Shown in pieces: positions 10,919-19,551 of a DNA stretch of 64,000 bases. The DNA comes from Blastocatellia bacterium. Its GTDB lineage: Bacteria > Acidobacteriota > Blastocatellia > UBA7656. Numbering within the stretch: position 1 is the stretch's first letter; every line of letters starts with the position of its first letter. The translations under genes were made by a program, and so were the position numbers. The notes under the pieces were generated by a model. That model made no database searches. It saw nothing but the letters and a program-made list of their open reading frames with translations, and had not been told where the DNA came from. The stretch lies in NCBI GenBank assembly GCA_035275065.1, contig DATENM010000054.1, forward strand, positions 124,001-188,000, written 5' to 3'.

Positions 10919-11638
10919 TCACTGTCGTCTGGGCTTCTGCGCCGGGCGCGGCGCTTTGCCGAGTTCCGCGAAGCTCAGGTTGAGAATCGGGTACGAGGCC
11001 CAGTCTTTGTAATCGTAATGCCACCACTCCGGCTCGTAGACGGCGAAGCCTTCGCGCTCCATCGCGGCGCGCAACACCTCGCGCCGGGCACGCGCTTCAT
11101 TGCTGCCGCCGGCGTAGGTGATGTGCGACCGCTCGCTCATCTCGTCGTACCCGGATGGCATCTCGACCGTCTTGCCGGTCTTCAGGTCATACATGGATAG
11201 ATCGACGGCGCAGCCACGGTTGTGACGCGATCCCTTCGCCGGGTCGGCGACAAATATCTTCTTGTCTTCGGGCGTCGCGTCCCAGAATACCTTGGTCACA
11301 GACCACGGGCGGTAGCCGTCGTGAATCACCAGCCCGTAGCCTTGCCGGCGCAGCGCCCGATGGGCGCGAACCAGGGCCTCGGCGGCAGGCCGCTGCAAGA
11401 AGGCCCGTGCCTCTGTGTAGACCGGGCGGCCGAGAAAATTATTCGCGGTGGCGTAGCGGATGTCGAGCTTGATGGTCGGGTCGAGCTTGATCAACTCGAC
11501 CAGTTCGGGCTGGCGAAACGCGCCCTCTTCATGTGGCGGCTGCTCGGCGGGCGGCGACTGTTGCGCAGACGCGGACCATACAAACGCGACACCCCACAGC
11601 ATGACGAGCGCCGCACACGCTTTCCTGGATAGACGCAT
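10919..11638 (-). CDS. D-alanyl-D-alanine dipeptidase (VanX/DdpX family), exported
   Basis: A 239-residue zinc dipeptidase with a Sec signal peptide ending near residue 26 (SASAQ). The VanX active site is complete: Arg110 in DGYRP, zinc ligands His139 and Asp146 in the SRHNRGCAVD block, and EPEWWH at 202-207 giving catalytic Glu204 and zinc ligand His207. An exported, single-gene form with no VanH, VanA or VanRS nearby points to recycling of D-Ala-D-Ala or cell-wall peptides (DdpX-like) rather than glycopeptide resistance. Confidence 0.9.
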   Translation of the reverse strand: MRLSRKACAALVMLWGVAFVWSASAQQSPPAEQPPHEEGAFRQPELVELIKLDPTIKLDIRYATANNFLGRPVYTEARAFLQRPAAEALVRAHRALRRQGYGLVIHDGYRPWSVTKVFWDATPEDKKIFVADPAKGSRHNRGCAVDLSMYDLKTGKTVEMPSGYDEMSERSHITYAGGSNEARARREVLRAAMEREGFAVYEPEWWHYDYKDWASYPILNLSFAELGKAPRPAQKPRRQ

Positions 11639-11685
11639 TGATGTTTGCCTCCGAATAAAGTGGGCCTGAGAAGCGCGCCGACGGT

Positions 11686-12138
11686 TTAGATGACCGCCTG
11701 CAAATGGCGAAGAATCTCTTGTTTGGGCAGCGCCCCGACCAGGCGGTCAACTTCGCGCCCGTTCTTCAAGATCAGCAAGGTCGGAATGCTGCGAACGCCG
11801 AAGCGCGCCGCGGTCTGCGGACTGTCATCTACGTTGAGCTTGGCGACTTTGACGCGTCCGGCCATCTCCGTGGCCAGTTGTTCGATCACCGGCGCAATCG
11901 TATGACAGGGGCCGCACCACGCCGCCCACAGATCGAGCAGCACCGGCTGCGGCGACGCTTCGACTTCCTGAGCGAAGTTCGCATCCGTAACCACCACCGG
12001 CTGCGCCGCCGCCGTCAGCTTAGTTTTGCAGCGACCACAGACGGGATGCGCGCCGCTTTGCAGCCGTTCGCGCGGCACGCGGTTGGTCACGCCGCACGAC
12101 GGGCAGCGAATCAACTGGACATCACTGGTCGCGCTCAT
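11686..12138 (-). CDS. trxC: Thioredoxin 2 (TrxC), zinc-finger thioredoxin
   Basis: A 150-residue disulfide reductase. It begins with a zinc-binding module of two CxxC pairs (Cys12/Cys15 in RCPSCG and Cys34/Cys37 in VCGRC), then a thioredoxin fold with active site WCGPC at residues 74-78 and the cis-proline IPT motif near 116-118. The N-terminal finger separates TrxC from TrxA. No signal peptide, so cytoplasmic. Confidence 0.93.
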   Translation of the reverse strand: MSATSDVQLIRCPSCGVTNRVPRERLQSGAHPVCGRCKTKLTAAAQPVVVTDANFAQEVEASPQPVLLDLWAAWCGPCHTIAPVIEQLATEMAGRVKVAKLNVDDSPQTAARFGVRSIPTLLILKNGREVDRLVGALPKQEILRHLQAVI

Positions 12139-12197
12139 GGCTTGCTCTCTCCCTTCACAGCCTCTCGCACCGGCTCTAGATTACACCAACTCGGCGC

Positions 12198-12758
12198 TCA
12201 GGCGACGCGGCGCTTGCCGTCCTCGTGGTCTTTGACGGTACGTTTCGCCGTATCGTCGGCCACCTCTCTGGCGGTGTCGCTGGCGACGCGCTTGGCCGTG
12301 TCATCGGCGACGCGACCGGCGGTGTCGCCGGCCACCTGGTGCGCGGTCTCGTGCGCCGTCTGCTGGGCGATGTCGGTGGCAATGGCGGCAACCGTGTCCT
12401 CAGGACATTCCTCTTTCTTCTTACGGTAATATGCAGCGATCTCTTCGAGCTGCTCGTCGCTCATATCTTCGATGCTGATCATCTCGTTATGCGCCGCTTT
12501 GAGCGAAGAGATCAACTCGTCGAGCTTGAGGTGCATGGCCTTAGCGTCGCGGTTCTGGGTGTTCTGAATCAGGAAGACCATCAAGAAGGTGATGATCGTC
12601 GTGCCGGTGTTGATGACCAGTTGCCAGGTGTCGGAATAATGAAACATCGGGCCGGTCATGCCCCAGATCACCACAATCATGAAGGCGAGCAGAAAAGCCC
12701 AGTAACTGCCGACCGCCCGCGCCGTTTTGTTGGCAAAGGCCGTGAAAAATTCGCGCAT
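12198..12758 (-). CDS. Low-affinity iron permease family protein with repetitive C-terminal helix
   Basis: A 186-residue membrane protein. The ATG at 12758 follows a good AGGAGG and is preferred over 12797. Two hydrophobic helices near residues 18-36 and 48-66, separated by a TGPMFHYSDTWQ loop, with the TIITFLMVFLIQNTQNRDAKA run after them, match the low-affinity iron permease family (PF04120). Iron transport by bacterial members is not established. The last 60 residues form a charged helix with eight-residue repeats of the DTAKRVAS/DTAREVAD type, which looks like an extended or coiled-coil tail. Confidence 0.75.
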   Translation of the reverse strand: MREFFTAFANKTARAVGSYWAFLLAFMIVVIWGMTGPMFHYSDTWQLVINTGTTIITFLMVFLIQNTQNRDAKAMHLKLDELISSLKAAHNEMISIEDMSDEQLEEIAAYYRKKKEECPEDTVAAIATDIAQQTAHETAHQVAGDTAGRVADDTAKRVASDTAREVADDTAKRTVKDHEDGKRRVA

Positions 12759-12919
12759 ATAATCCTCCTGTTCAGCAGCGGGTTGTTTATCTTTCAAACA
12801 GACGCGCCGCCGTCTCTGTTCGGCAAACGTGCATTCGCGCCGCCGAAAGCGGGAGATAACTTACAGGAGCAACACGAGTGCCAATGCGCGCAAGCCGGGA
12901 CGCCAACCGCACCGCTCGT

Positions 12920-12950
12920 CAAAAGGGCGGCTGTTGCAGCCGCCCTTTTG
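12920..12950 (-). terminator. Intrinsic terminator after the Asp-box protein gene
   Basis: A perfect 14-base stem with a three-base loop; the arms are CAAAAGGGCGGCTG and its complement. The A/T flanks give a T-run in both directions. It lies 15 bases beyond the stop codon at 12965 and probably ends transcription of that gene and insulates the iron-permease gene. Confidence 0.85.
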
Positions 12951-12964
12951 ACCGTCGAGAAGCT

Positions 12965-15900
12965 CTACTTCTCCTGCTTCTTGTCGTACTCTTCTTTGGT
13001 CAGCAGCTTGATCGGGTCGAGCTTCTTTGCCATGAGCTTCGCATTGATGTCCGCCAGTTGCTTGCCGACGAAGGCTTCAAATTCGCTGTTCTTGGCGTCA
13101 ATCTCGCGCTCAAGCACAGGCAGACGCGCCAGCTGCGATTCACTCGGACGACCGCCGTACTGGCTCACCCAGCCGTAGACGTCGACGATGCGCTCGCGCA
13201 GTTGCTCTTCGCCGGTCACCTGCCCTTCTTTCGTCGCTACGAGCGTCTTGTGCAGCGCGTCGAGCCGGTCGGCAAACGCCTGCACGTCACCCCTCGCCGG
13301 GTCTTTCTCGTCGAGCTTGCCGGCGCGCTCTTTGGCTTTGTCGCGCAGGTCTGTGACCACCGCGTCGACAAACGCCAGCCGCTCTTGCATCTGGTAGAGC
13401 TTCCACAGGGTCTGCTGCTGCAAGGCGCGGTCTGCCGCCGAATGCGGCGAGCGCGGATCAGCGATCACTTTGATCTGTCCCGTGAAGGTGTCTTTGTCTT
13501 TGACGAGCTTGATAGTGTAGGTGCCTTCGGGAACCATCGGCCCGGTGAGCGCCGGCCCCGCGAGGTTCGGTGACGGCGGCACCTTCGGCGGCTTCTGGCG
13601 CATCGCCCAGGTGACGCGGTTGATGCCGCGCCGCTTGCCCGCGGGCAAAGTAGTCATTAGCTTGCCCGCGGCGTCATAGACTTCGAGCTTCATATCGCCG
13701 ATGACGTGGCGCTCTTTCAGGTAATAAGTGATCGTCGCATTCTCGCTCGGATTCTGGCCGATGAACTCGGCGTCGCCGGGAAACTCCTGCACGCCCGAAG
13801 GCAGCGGAATCACCGACGGGCGCGACTCTAAGAGGGTCGCCTCCGCATCCATCATCTGCGGCGTGATCTGACGCAGCGGCGTGATGTCGTCAATAATCAC
13901 GATGCCGCGCCCGTGCGTCGCTAGAATCAAGTCGTGATCGCGCGGGTGAATCTGGATGTCGCGGACGGCGACCGGCGGCAGGTTGCCTGTAAACTGCGCC
14001 CACTGCCCGCCGCCGTCTATGGAAACGAACAGACCGAACTCGGTTCCCAGAAAGAGCAGGTCGCGGTTGACGCGGTCTTCGCGGACAACGTGCGCGTAGC
14101 CGCTTAAGGCGTCGGTCGCCAGCCCGCGCCAGGTCTTGCCAAAGTCTGTGGTCTTGAATACATAAACTTTCATGTCGCCGGTCTGGTGGCCATCGAAGGT
14201 GACGTAAGCCGTCCCCCGCTCAAAACGGCTCGCCTCGACGCCCGAGCACCACGTCGCTTTCGGCAGGCCCTGAATGTTCGACACAACATTCGACCACGAC
14301 TTGCCGCCGTCGGTCGTCAGTTGCAGGTTGCCATCGTCTGTGCCGGCCCAGATGATCTTCTGGTCGAGCGGCGATTCGGCGATGGTGAAGATCGTGCAGT
14401 GATTTTCCGCCGACGAGTTGTCGAGTGACAGCCCGCCCGATTCGTCCTGCTTCTGTTTCTCCGGGTCGTTGGTTGTCAGGTCGGGCGAGATGCGCTCCCA
14501 CGACTCGCCGCGATTCAGGGTGCGGAAGAGGAACTGCGCGCCGACATACATGACCTTCGGGTTGGTCGGGCTCAAGGCAATCGGCGCGTTCCAGTTGAAG
14601 CGGTATTTCGGCTCGCCCTCTTTGGCGTACGGCTTGATCGATTTCACCTCGCCGGTCTTCAGGTGAACGCGCAGCAACTGGCCGCCTTGAAACTCGCTGT
14701 AGACGATCTGGCTGTCTACAGGGTCGGGGTAGGCGTGAAAGCCGTCGCCGAAGCCGACGTTGCGCCAGTTCTTATTCTGTATGCCGCCGGCGCTCGACGA
14801 CGGCCCCATCCACGAGCCGTTATCCTGCAAGCCGCCATAGACGTTATAAGGCCGCTCCATGTCGAAGCCGACGTGATAGAACTGCCCCACCGGCAGGTTG
14901 CCGAGAAAGCGGAAGTTGCGCGCCTTGTCCTGCGAGACGTAGACGCCGCCGTCTGTGCCGACGATGACTTGATAGGGGTCGAGCGGGTTGACCCATACGG
15001 CATGAAAGTCGCCGTGCGCCCGCCCGCCGCGCTGCGCGAACGACTGGCCGCCGTCGGTGCTTACGGCAAAGGCGAAGTCGGGCTTGTAGATCGTCTTGTA
15101 ATCCTTCGGATCAACGACCATGGTGGCGAAATAAAACGGGCGGCCCGTGACCGAGGCCGAGCCGGTCACCTTCGTCCAGGTTTCGCCGAGATCGTCCGAA
15201 CGATAAAAGCCGCTCTTCTTCGCTTCGACCATCGCATAGAGGGTGTTCGGGCGCGACGGCGCGACGGCAATGGCGATACGCCCGAGGTCGCCTTCGGGCA
15301 GGTCTTTGGTGAGCTTCTTCCAGGTTTTGCCCGCGTCTGTAGATTTATAGAGGCCGCTGCCGGGGCCGCCCGAGGTGAAGAAGTAAGGCTTGCGGCGGAA
15401 CTGCCACATCGAGGCGTAGACGATGTTCGGCTCCTGCGGATCGATGGCGATGTCGGCGCAGCCTGTGTTGCCGTCTACGAATAAAACTTTCTTCCACGAC
15501 TTGCCGCCGTCGGTCGTCTTGAAGACGCCGCGCTCATCATTGCTATCCCACAGATGACCGGTCGCCGCGACGTAGACCGTATCAGCGTTCTTCGGGTCGA
15601 TGACGATGCGGGCGATGCGCTCGGAGTTCTCCAGCCCGACGCGCTTCCAGGTATCGCCGCCGTCAGTCGTCTTGTAAAGCCCTGTGCCGACCGACGTGCT
15701 GTTGCGCGTCCAGGTCTCGCCGGTGCCAACCCAGACAGTGTCTGTGTGCGCCTGATCGATGGTGATTGCGCCGATTGATTGGGTGTATTTGTCGAAGACC
15801 GGCTTGAACGAGGTGCCGCCGTTGATAGACTTCCAGACGCCGCCGCCCGCCGCGCCGACCCAGAGAATGCGCGGGTCGCTCTGGACCGCGTCTATGGCGG

Positions 15901-16060
15901 CAATGCGCCCGCTGGTCGTGGCCGGGCCGATGTGGCGGGCTTCGATGGCGCCAAAGGTCGCGGTGTCAATTTTCACATGGCCGTCCTGCGCCGGGGTGAC
16001 CGTGAGCAGCGAGAGGAGCAGCGGCAAGACCAGCCGCAATTGCCGAGCAAGTGCGTGCAT
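12965..16060 (-). CDS. Exported Asp-box/BNR beta-propeller protein (sortilin/VPS10-like)
   Basis: A 1031-residue secreted protein. Translation is taken from the ATG at 16060, right before a signal peptide (LPLLLSLLTVTPAQ); the frame extends to 16126 without good support. About ten Asp-box motifs of the S/T-x-D-G-G-x-T/S-W type run through residues 50-720, in pairs that predict one or two large propellers. The last 250 residues hold a beta-sandwich with a GTYTIKLV motif and a helical segment. This is a common acidobacterial exported family often annotated as glycosyl hydrolase, but sialidase catalytic residues are not evident and no enzymatic function is claimed. Confidence 0.8.
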   Translation of the reverse strand: MHALARQLRLVLPLLLSLLTVTPAQDGHVKIDTATFGAIEARHIGPATTSGRIAAIDAVQSDPRILWVGAAGGGVWKSINGGTSFKPVFDKYTQSIGAITIDQAHTDTVWVGTGETWTRNSTSVGTGLYKTTDGGDTWKRVGLENSERIARIVIDPKNADTVYVAATGHLWDSNDERGVFKTTDGGKSWKKVLFVDGNTGCADIAIDPQEPNIVYASMWQFRRKPYFFTSGGPGSGLYKSTDAGKTWKKLTKDLPEGDLGRIAIAVAPSRPNTLYAMVEAKKSGFYRSDDLGETWTKVTGSASVTGRPFYFATMVVDPKDYKTIYKPDFAFAVSTDGGQSFAQRGGRAHGDFHAVWVNPLDPYQVIVGTDGGVYVSQDKARNFRFLGNLPVGQFYHVGFDMERPYNVYGGLQDNGSWMGPSSSAGGIQNKNWRNVGFGDGFHAYPDPVDSQIVYSEFQGGQLLRVHLKTGEVKSIKPYAKEGEPKYRFNWNAPIALSPTNPKVMYVGAQFLFRTLNRGESWERISPDLTTNDPEKQKQDESGGLSLDNSSAENHCTIFTIAESPLDQKIIWAGTDDGNLQLTTDGGKSWSNVVSNIQGLPKATWCSGVEASRFERGTAYVTFDGHQTGDMKVYVFKTTDFGKTWRGLATDALSGYAHVVREDRVNRDLLFLGTEFGLFVSIDGGGQWAQFTGNLPPVAVRDIQIHPRDHDLILATHGRGIVIIDDITPLRQITPQMMDAEATLLESRPSVIPLPSGVQEFPGDAEFIGQNPSENATITYYLKERHVIGDMKLEVYDAAGKLMTTLPAGKRRGINRVTWAMRQKPPKVPPSPNLAGPALTGPMVPEGTYTIKLVKDKDTFTGQIKVIADPRSPHSAADRALQQQTLWKLYQMQERLAFVDAVVTDLRDKAKERAGKLDEKDPARGDVQAFADRLDALHKTLVATKEGQVTGEEQLRERIVDVYGWVSQYGGRPSESQLARLPVLEREIDAKNSEFEAFVGKQLADINAKLMAKKLDPIKLLTKEEYDKKQEK

Positions 16061-16192
16061 AGGGGTTTCCTTTCCTTTGGGTGATGCGGGCCAGCTCGTG
16101 GGCACCGGGTTGCGCGCGGCGTCCAACGATTGAACGGTCTGCGCGCAACCCGGTTCGCCGCCAATTACATGCTGTCGATCAGAGGCCGGCGC

Positions 16193-16999
16193 TTAGAAGC
16201 GGGCCGGAGGTTTGTCTTTGGGCTTCTCGTCCGTCTTGGGCTTCTCGTCCGTCTTGGGCTTCTCGACCGCCTTGCCGGGCATCTTGAAGATGGCGTCGTC
16301 AATCGGCGGATCGATATCTATCTTATCGATGGCGATCTGCACTTGCGTCTGGCCGCCGATCTTCTGCTCGATGGAGAAAGGGAACAACACGCCGCCCACT
16401 GGCTTGTAGTTGCCGGGGTAGATGTCGACTTCCTGCTCGCCGCCCGGCGACCGGCGCTTGGCGGTGATCTTCAGCTCAAGCGATTTCGCCGCGTCAATAT
16501 AGATGTAGCGCACGTCGCCGGTCTTGAGCGTCAGCTTGAGCTTATAGGCCGGGGTGCCTTCGACGTCCTCTTTGCCGAGCAGCTCGACGGTGTGACCTTT
16601 CTCTTTGTAATCGATGAGCGCGCCGTCAATGTCAGCCTGCTCCTGCGCCTCTTTCAGGTCATCGCCGGCCATCTTGTCAGGGTCGCTGACGCCCTGGAAG
16701 GGGTTGATCTGCCAGCCGGTGTCGCCGTCATACGCCTGGGTGACCGACTGGCCCTGGAAGGTCGCGTCCATGCGAAAGGCATTAGGCCGTTTTTGCTGAA
16801 TGGTCAGCGGCAGCTCAATGCCGGGGCCGGCGACGGTGAGCTTGCCGGTCAGCTTGAGGCTCTTGATGGCTTTGATCTTTTGCAGGCCGCCGCGCGCCTC
16901 GATGTTCTTCTTGATGATGTCGTCGGCGGTCTGCGCCGCGGCGGCGACGCCGAGCAACAGGGTGAAGGCGAAAAGCAGGATGAGGTGTCTGCGCATCAT
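16193..16999 (-). CDS. LolA-like outer-membrane lipoprotein-sorting family protein
   Basis: A 268-residue exported protein with a Sec signal ending near residue 22 (VAAAAQ). The mature part starts with DIIKKNIEARGGLQKIKAIKSL and continues as beta strands like the half-barrel of LolA/LolB-type lipoprotein carriers; this subfamily is common in Acidobacteriota. The C-terminus is a lysine/proline/aspartate tail of tandem KTDEKP units. Lipid or lipoprotein binding is inferred from fold similarity. It is upstream of the propeller gene in the same direction with a 132-base gap. Confidence 0.72.
   Translation of the reverse strand: MMRRHLILLFAFTLLLGVAAAAQTADDIIKKNIEARGGLQKIKAIKSLKLTGKLTVAGPGIELPLTIQQKRPNAFRMDATFQGQSVTQAYDGDTGWQINPFQGVSDPDKMAGDDLKEAQEQADIDGALIDYKEKGHTVELLGKEDVEGTPAYKLKLTLKTGDVRYIYIDAAKSLELKITAKRRSPGGEQEVDIYPGNYKPVGGVLFPFSIEQKIGGQTQVQIAIDKIDIDPPIDDAIFKMPGKAVEKPKTDEKPKTDEKPKDKPPARF
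16220..16273. repeat. 18-bp tandem repeat encoding the KTDEKP tail
   Basis: Nearly three tandem copies of an 18-base unit (GGCTTCTCGTCCGTCTTG) at the 3' end of the LolA-like gene. Each copy adds one six-residue KTDEKP unit, so copy number can vary without a frameshift. Confidence 0.8.
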
Positions 17000-17207
17000 G
17001 GGGTCTCCTTCCTCGGGTTAACAATTTTCATGACGTTGAGCTGCGCCTGGATTACGCCAATCGCGGAGGATTAGTTTCGCTGCCGCGCTTAACCATACAC
17101 GCCGCGCCGCCGCGAAAGCAATCGCTCCGAGCGCCCGCGGTTGACACCGCCGCGCGCCGTCTGCTAGTTTTTTTCTTCGCCTGGACCAGGTAAATACTGA
17201 CAAGTAT

Positions 17208-17282
17208 TCCTGAGTAGCTCAATGGCAGAGCATCCGGCTGTTAACCGGAGGGTTGTAGGTTCGAGTCCTACCTCAGGAGCCA
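17208..17282 (+). tRNA. tRNA-Asn (anticodon GTT)
   Basis: A full cloverleaf: acceptor arms TCCTGAG (17208-17214) and CTCAGGA (17272-17278), a D arm, an anticodon stem closing on the loop CTGTTAA with anticodon GTT at 17240-17242, a T loop containing GGTTCGAGTCC, discriminator G and an encoded CCA at 17280-17282. An intrinsic terminator follows after seven bases. It marks the left border of the injection-system locus. Confidence 0.96.
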
Positions 17283-17289
17283 GTTATCA

Positions 17290-17323
17290 AAAAGGCCGTC
17301 GGACATGCTTCCGGCGGCCTTTT
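17290..17323 (+). terminator. Intrinsic terminator after tRNA-Asn
   Basis: A 13-base stem with arms AAAAGGCCGTCGG and CCGGCGGCCTTTT (one G-T wobble) around an eight-base loop, with the T-run at the 3' arm. Confidence 0.85.
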
Positions 17324-17865
17324 GGTCTTTATGGGTTGCGCTGGCAATCTCAAAAGGCGCGCGGACGGCATTCGCGTCATCGGGGTTATTGGGCTCACGC
17401 TCTAAAACTAAATGATGATCTTCTTTTAGTAGACATAATTCCGACATAGCGTTTTTAAAGGCGCAATCTGTAGGAATTTTCATCACCCTGACTTGAATGT
17501 GTGCTAAGATAGCCGGCGGCACGGCCCGAACGCATAAAACCGGTCATCCAATCGACTACGGTTAGAGATTCATTCGCCGATGCCAGAGCGCCTGGCTGCG
17601 TGAAAGTCGCAATCAGGTCTCATCTCAGGGCTTGGCTTCCCACAGGTCAGGGAGTTTTTAACCTGCCGAAGTCGGCTGTATCCGCCTTTTGATCGTCAGC
17701 TGCAAGCCGCCCTTCGGGGGGTGGTTGCTGGCGGCTATGCCTATACGATTACGGTGTGCCGATAGATGAGCTGCCAACGCAACAATCTATAGCGCCAACC
17801 CTCACATAGAAGACGGTTACCTGAGCCGCAGTCCATCAACGGTCTGGAAAAGAGGAGCACAGTTT
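17324..17865. other. 542-base non-coding stretch ahead of the sigma-54 activator
   Basis: No convincing gene is seen. It contains a GC-rich hairpin (arms AGCCGCC at 17705-17711 and GGCGGCT at 17730-17736) and several shorter inverted repeats. It presumably holds the promoter and a long leader for the activator gene, whose AAAAGAGGAG ribosome-binding site is at about 17848-17857. I find no riboswitch class and no GG-N10-GC promoter here. Confidence 0.5.
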
Positions 17866-19278
17866 ATGGAAAAAGCCAGACACTTACTGCTTGATTTCCA
17901 TCCGACAGAAAACCTGGCTTGCTTACTACGAGGGATTCTCGAATCACACGCTCCTGCCGGCAGCGAGTTTCAACAAGTCTCCATCGCCAGCCACGAACCC
18001 GGCTTCAATGATGGCGATTTCCACGCCATGGTCGGGCGCTATAATCCGGACGTTATCTTTGTGGTTTTCTCCCAGAGCACCCTCAAGCCGGCCCGCACCC
18101 TGATTCGGGCTCTGAGGCGACAATCTATACAGGCGCTGATCATTATTGTCACCGAAGTCGATAAGCCAGAAGTGATGGTTGATTTGCTCCAGCTGGGGGC
18201 CTCCGATTTCATCACCCTGCCGCTAAAGGCAATTGATGTTCTGCCGCGCATCTGGCGATTGCTGGAGCAGAGATGTCAGGAGCACACGCTCACCGTGACG
18301 CTGAAGAAAAGACAGGGGTTGAAACAATTGGTCGGCGAGAGCCCGGCATTCGTCACCGAGCTGAAGAAGATTTCCCTGATCGCCAAGTGCGATGCCACCA
18401 TCCTGATCGCAGGTGAAACGGGCACCGGCAAGGAGCTTTGCGCCCGGTCGATTCATTATCTCAGCGCGCGGGCAAGTCAACCATTCACCCCGGTCAATTG
18501 TGGCGCTATCCCCGTGGAATTGATGGAAAATGAATTGTTCGGACACGAGCGCGGGGCGTTCACCGGGGCGGCGACGGCACAGCCCGGGCTCATCCATGAG
18601 TCCGACAGCGGCACCCTGTTCCTGGATGAAATTGATTGTCTGCCGCTGCTCGCCCAGGTCAAGGTCTTACGCTTCCTTCAGGAGAAGGAGTACCGCCCGC
18701 TCGGCTCTACACGAGTCCGCCAGGCCGATGTCCGAGTGATCGCGGCGACCAATGCCGACCTCAAAGAAGCAGTCAAGGCGGGCCGACTGCGCGAAGACCT
18801 CTACTACCGCTTGAATATCATCCCGATTGTGCTGCCGGCGCTCAGAGAGCGCCGCCCGGACATCCCGCTTCTGGCCCGCCATTTCTTAGCCAAGTACGCC
18901 GCCGAGTTCGACAAGCCAGTCAGCGATTTCTCACCCGACGCGATGGAAAACTTGATGCTTTACGAGTGGCCGGGCAATGTGCGCGAGCTGGAACACGTCG
19001 TCGAGCGGGCAACCCTGCTTGCTGAGCGGGCGACCATCCGCAGCCCCGACCTGCTGCTGCCGGGCAAGAAAAGCGGCCCGCGCCCAGGCTCGTTCCAGGA
19101 AGACAAAGCAAGGATGATCGCCCAGTTCGAGCGCACCTACATTGAAGAATTGCTCAAGACCTATCAAGGCAATATCACCCGAGCGGCGCAGGCGGCACAG
19201 AAGAATCGCCGCGCCTTTTGGCAACTGATCCGCAAACACCGCATAGACCCGCAAAGCTACCGACCCGGCGCGTCTTAA
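17866..19278 (+). CDS. Sigma-54-dependent activator with degenerate receiver domain
   Basis: A 470-residue bacterial enhancer-binding protein. Residues 1-125 look like a response-regulator receiver, but the phospho-acceptor position (NPDVIFVVFSQ) has no aspartate on the central strand. Residues about 150-390 are the AAA+ domain: Walker A GETGTGKE near residue 183, the sigma-54-contacting GAFTGA loop near residue 230, Walker B TLFLDEID, and the R-finger region. The C-terminus (about 420-465) is a Fis-type helix-turn-helix (GNITRAAQAAQKNRRAFWQLI). It precedes a -24/-12 promoter and the whole injection-system operon, so it is the likely activator. The receiver probably responds to something other than phosphorylation. 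Confidence 0.93.
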   Translation: MEKARHLLLDFHPTENLACLLRGILESHAPAGSEFQQVSIASHEPGFNDGDFHAMVGRYNPDVIFVVFSQSTLKPARTLIRALRRQSIQALIIIVTEVDKPEVMVDLLQLGASDFITLPLKAIDVLPRIWRLLEQRCQEHTLTVTLKKRQGLKQLVGESPAFVTELKKISLIAKCDATILIAGETGTGKELCARSIHYLSARASQPFTPVNCGAIPVELMENELFGHERGAFTGAATAQPGLIHESDSGTLFLDEIDCLPLLAQVKVLRFLQEKEYRPLGSTRVRQADVRVIAATNADLKEAVKAGRLREDLYYRLNIIPIVLPALRERRPDIPLLARHFLAKYAAEFDKPVSDFSPDAMENLMLYEWPGNVRELEHVVERATLLAERATIRSPDLLLPGKKSGPRPGSFQEDKARMIAQFERTYIEELLKTYQGNITRAAQAAQKNRRAFWQLIRKHRIDPQSYRPGAS

Positions 19279-19291
19279 TGGGTGGACTGCG

Positions 19292-19324
19292 AGCGGCGAC
19301 AAGGACAAAAATGTCTTAGCCGCT
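19292..19324. promoter_or_regulatory. Candidate upstream activator site (imperfect palindrome)
   Basis: An interrupted inverted repeat with outer arms AGCGGC/GCCGCT and inner arms AAGGACA/TGTCTTA, centred about 145 bases before the predicted sigma-54 start site. That is the usual distance for an enhancer-binding protein. Assignment to the neighbouring activator is inference. Confidence 0.4.
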
Positions 19325-19429
19325 TTCTCCTTCTAGCCAAAGTCCTTTCCCGCTTCGCCTTGCGACGCCAGGATAAAAGCAGCCTGCTTGAGCATTGCCG
19401 GCGCAAGCAAACTCAAAGACTTGAGCGAA

Positions 19430-19445
19430 TGGCGCAGCACTTGCA
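19430..19445 (+). promoter_or_regulatory. Predicted sigma-54 (-24/-12) promoter of the eCIS operon
   Basis: The sequence TGGCGCAGCACTTGCA matches the sigma-54 consensus TGGCACG-N4-TTGCA: GG at 19431-19432 and GC at 19443-19444 are separated by exactly ten bases. Transcription would start near 19456, about 95 bases before the first gene. It lies just downstream of a GAFTGA-type activator gene. Confidence 0.72.
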
Positions 19446-19551
19446 ACCAGGAATTGGCGGCAGCAAATCGGCACGCGGTAATCGGGACTATTGTACGGCC
19501 TCACTCGGCGAGAGGCTTTAACGATCAAACCCAAAAGGCAACTGAAGCTCG

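Noticed and set aside
10919..11638. Vancomycin-resistance operon member
   Set aside because: VanX-type active site is present, but no VanH, VanA, VanR or VanS gene is adjacent and the protein has an export signal, so a dipeptide-recycling role is more likely.
14663..15484. Long + strand open frame opposite the Asp-box protein
   Set aside because: It lies fully within the - strand gene whose Asp-box repeats are clear, so it is a GC-driven shadow frame. The same applies to the long opposite-strand frame at 1070-1909.
17222..17449. Short open frame over and after tRNA-Asn
   Set aside because: It runs through the tRNA and terminator, has no ribosome-binding site and no plausible protein pattern.
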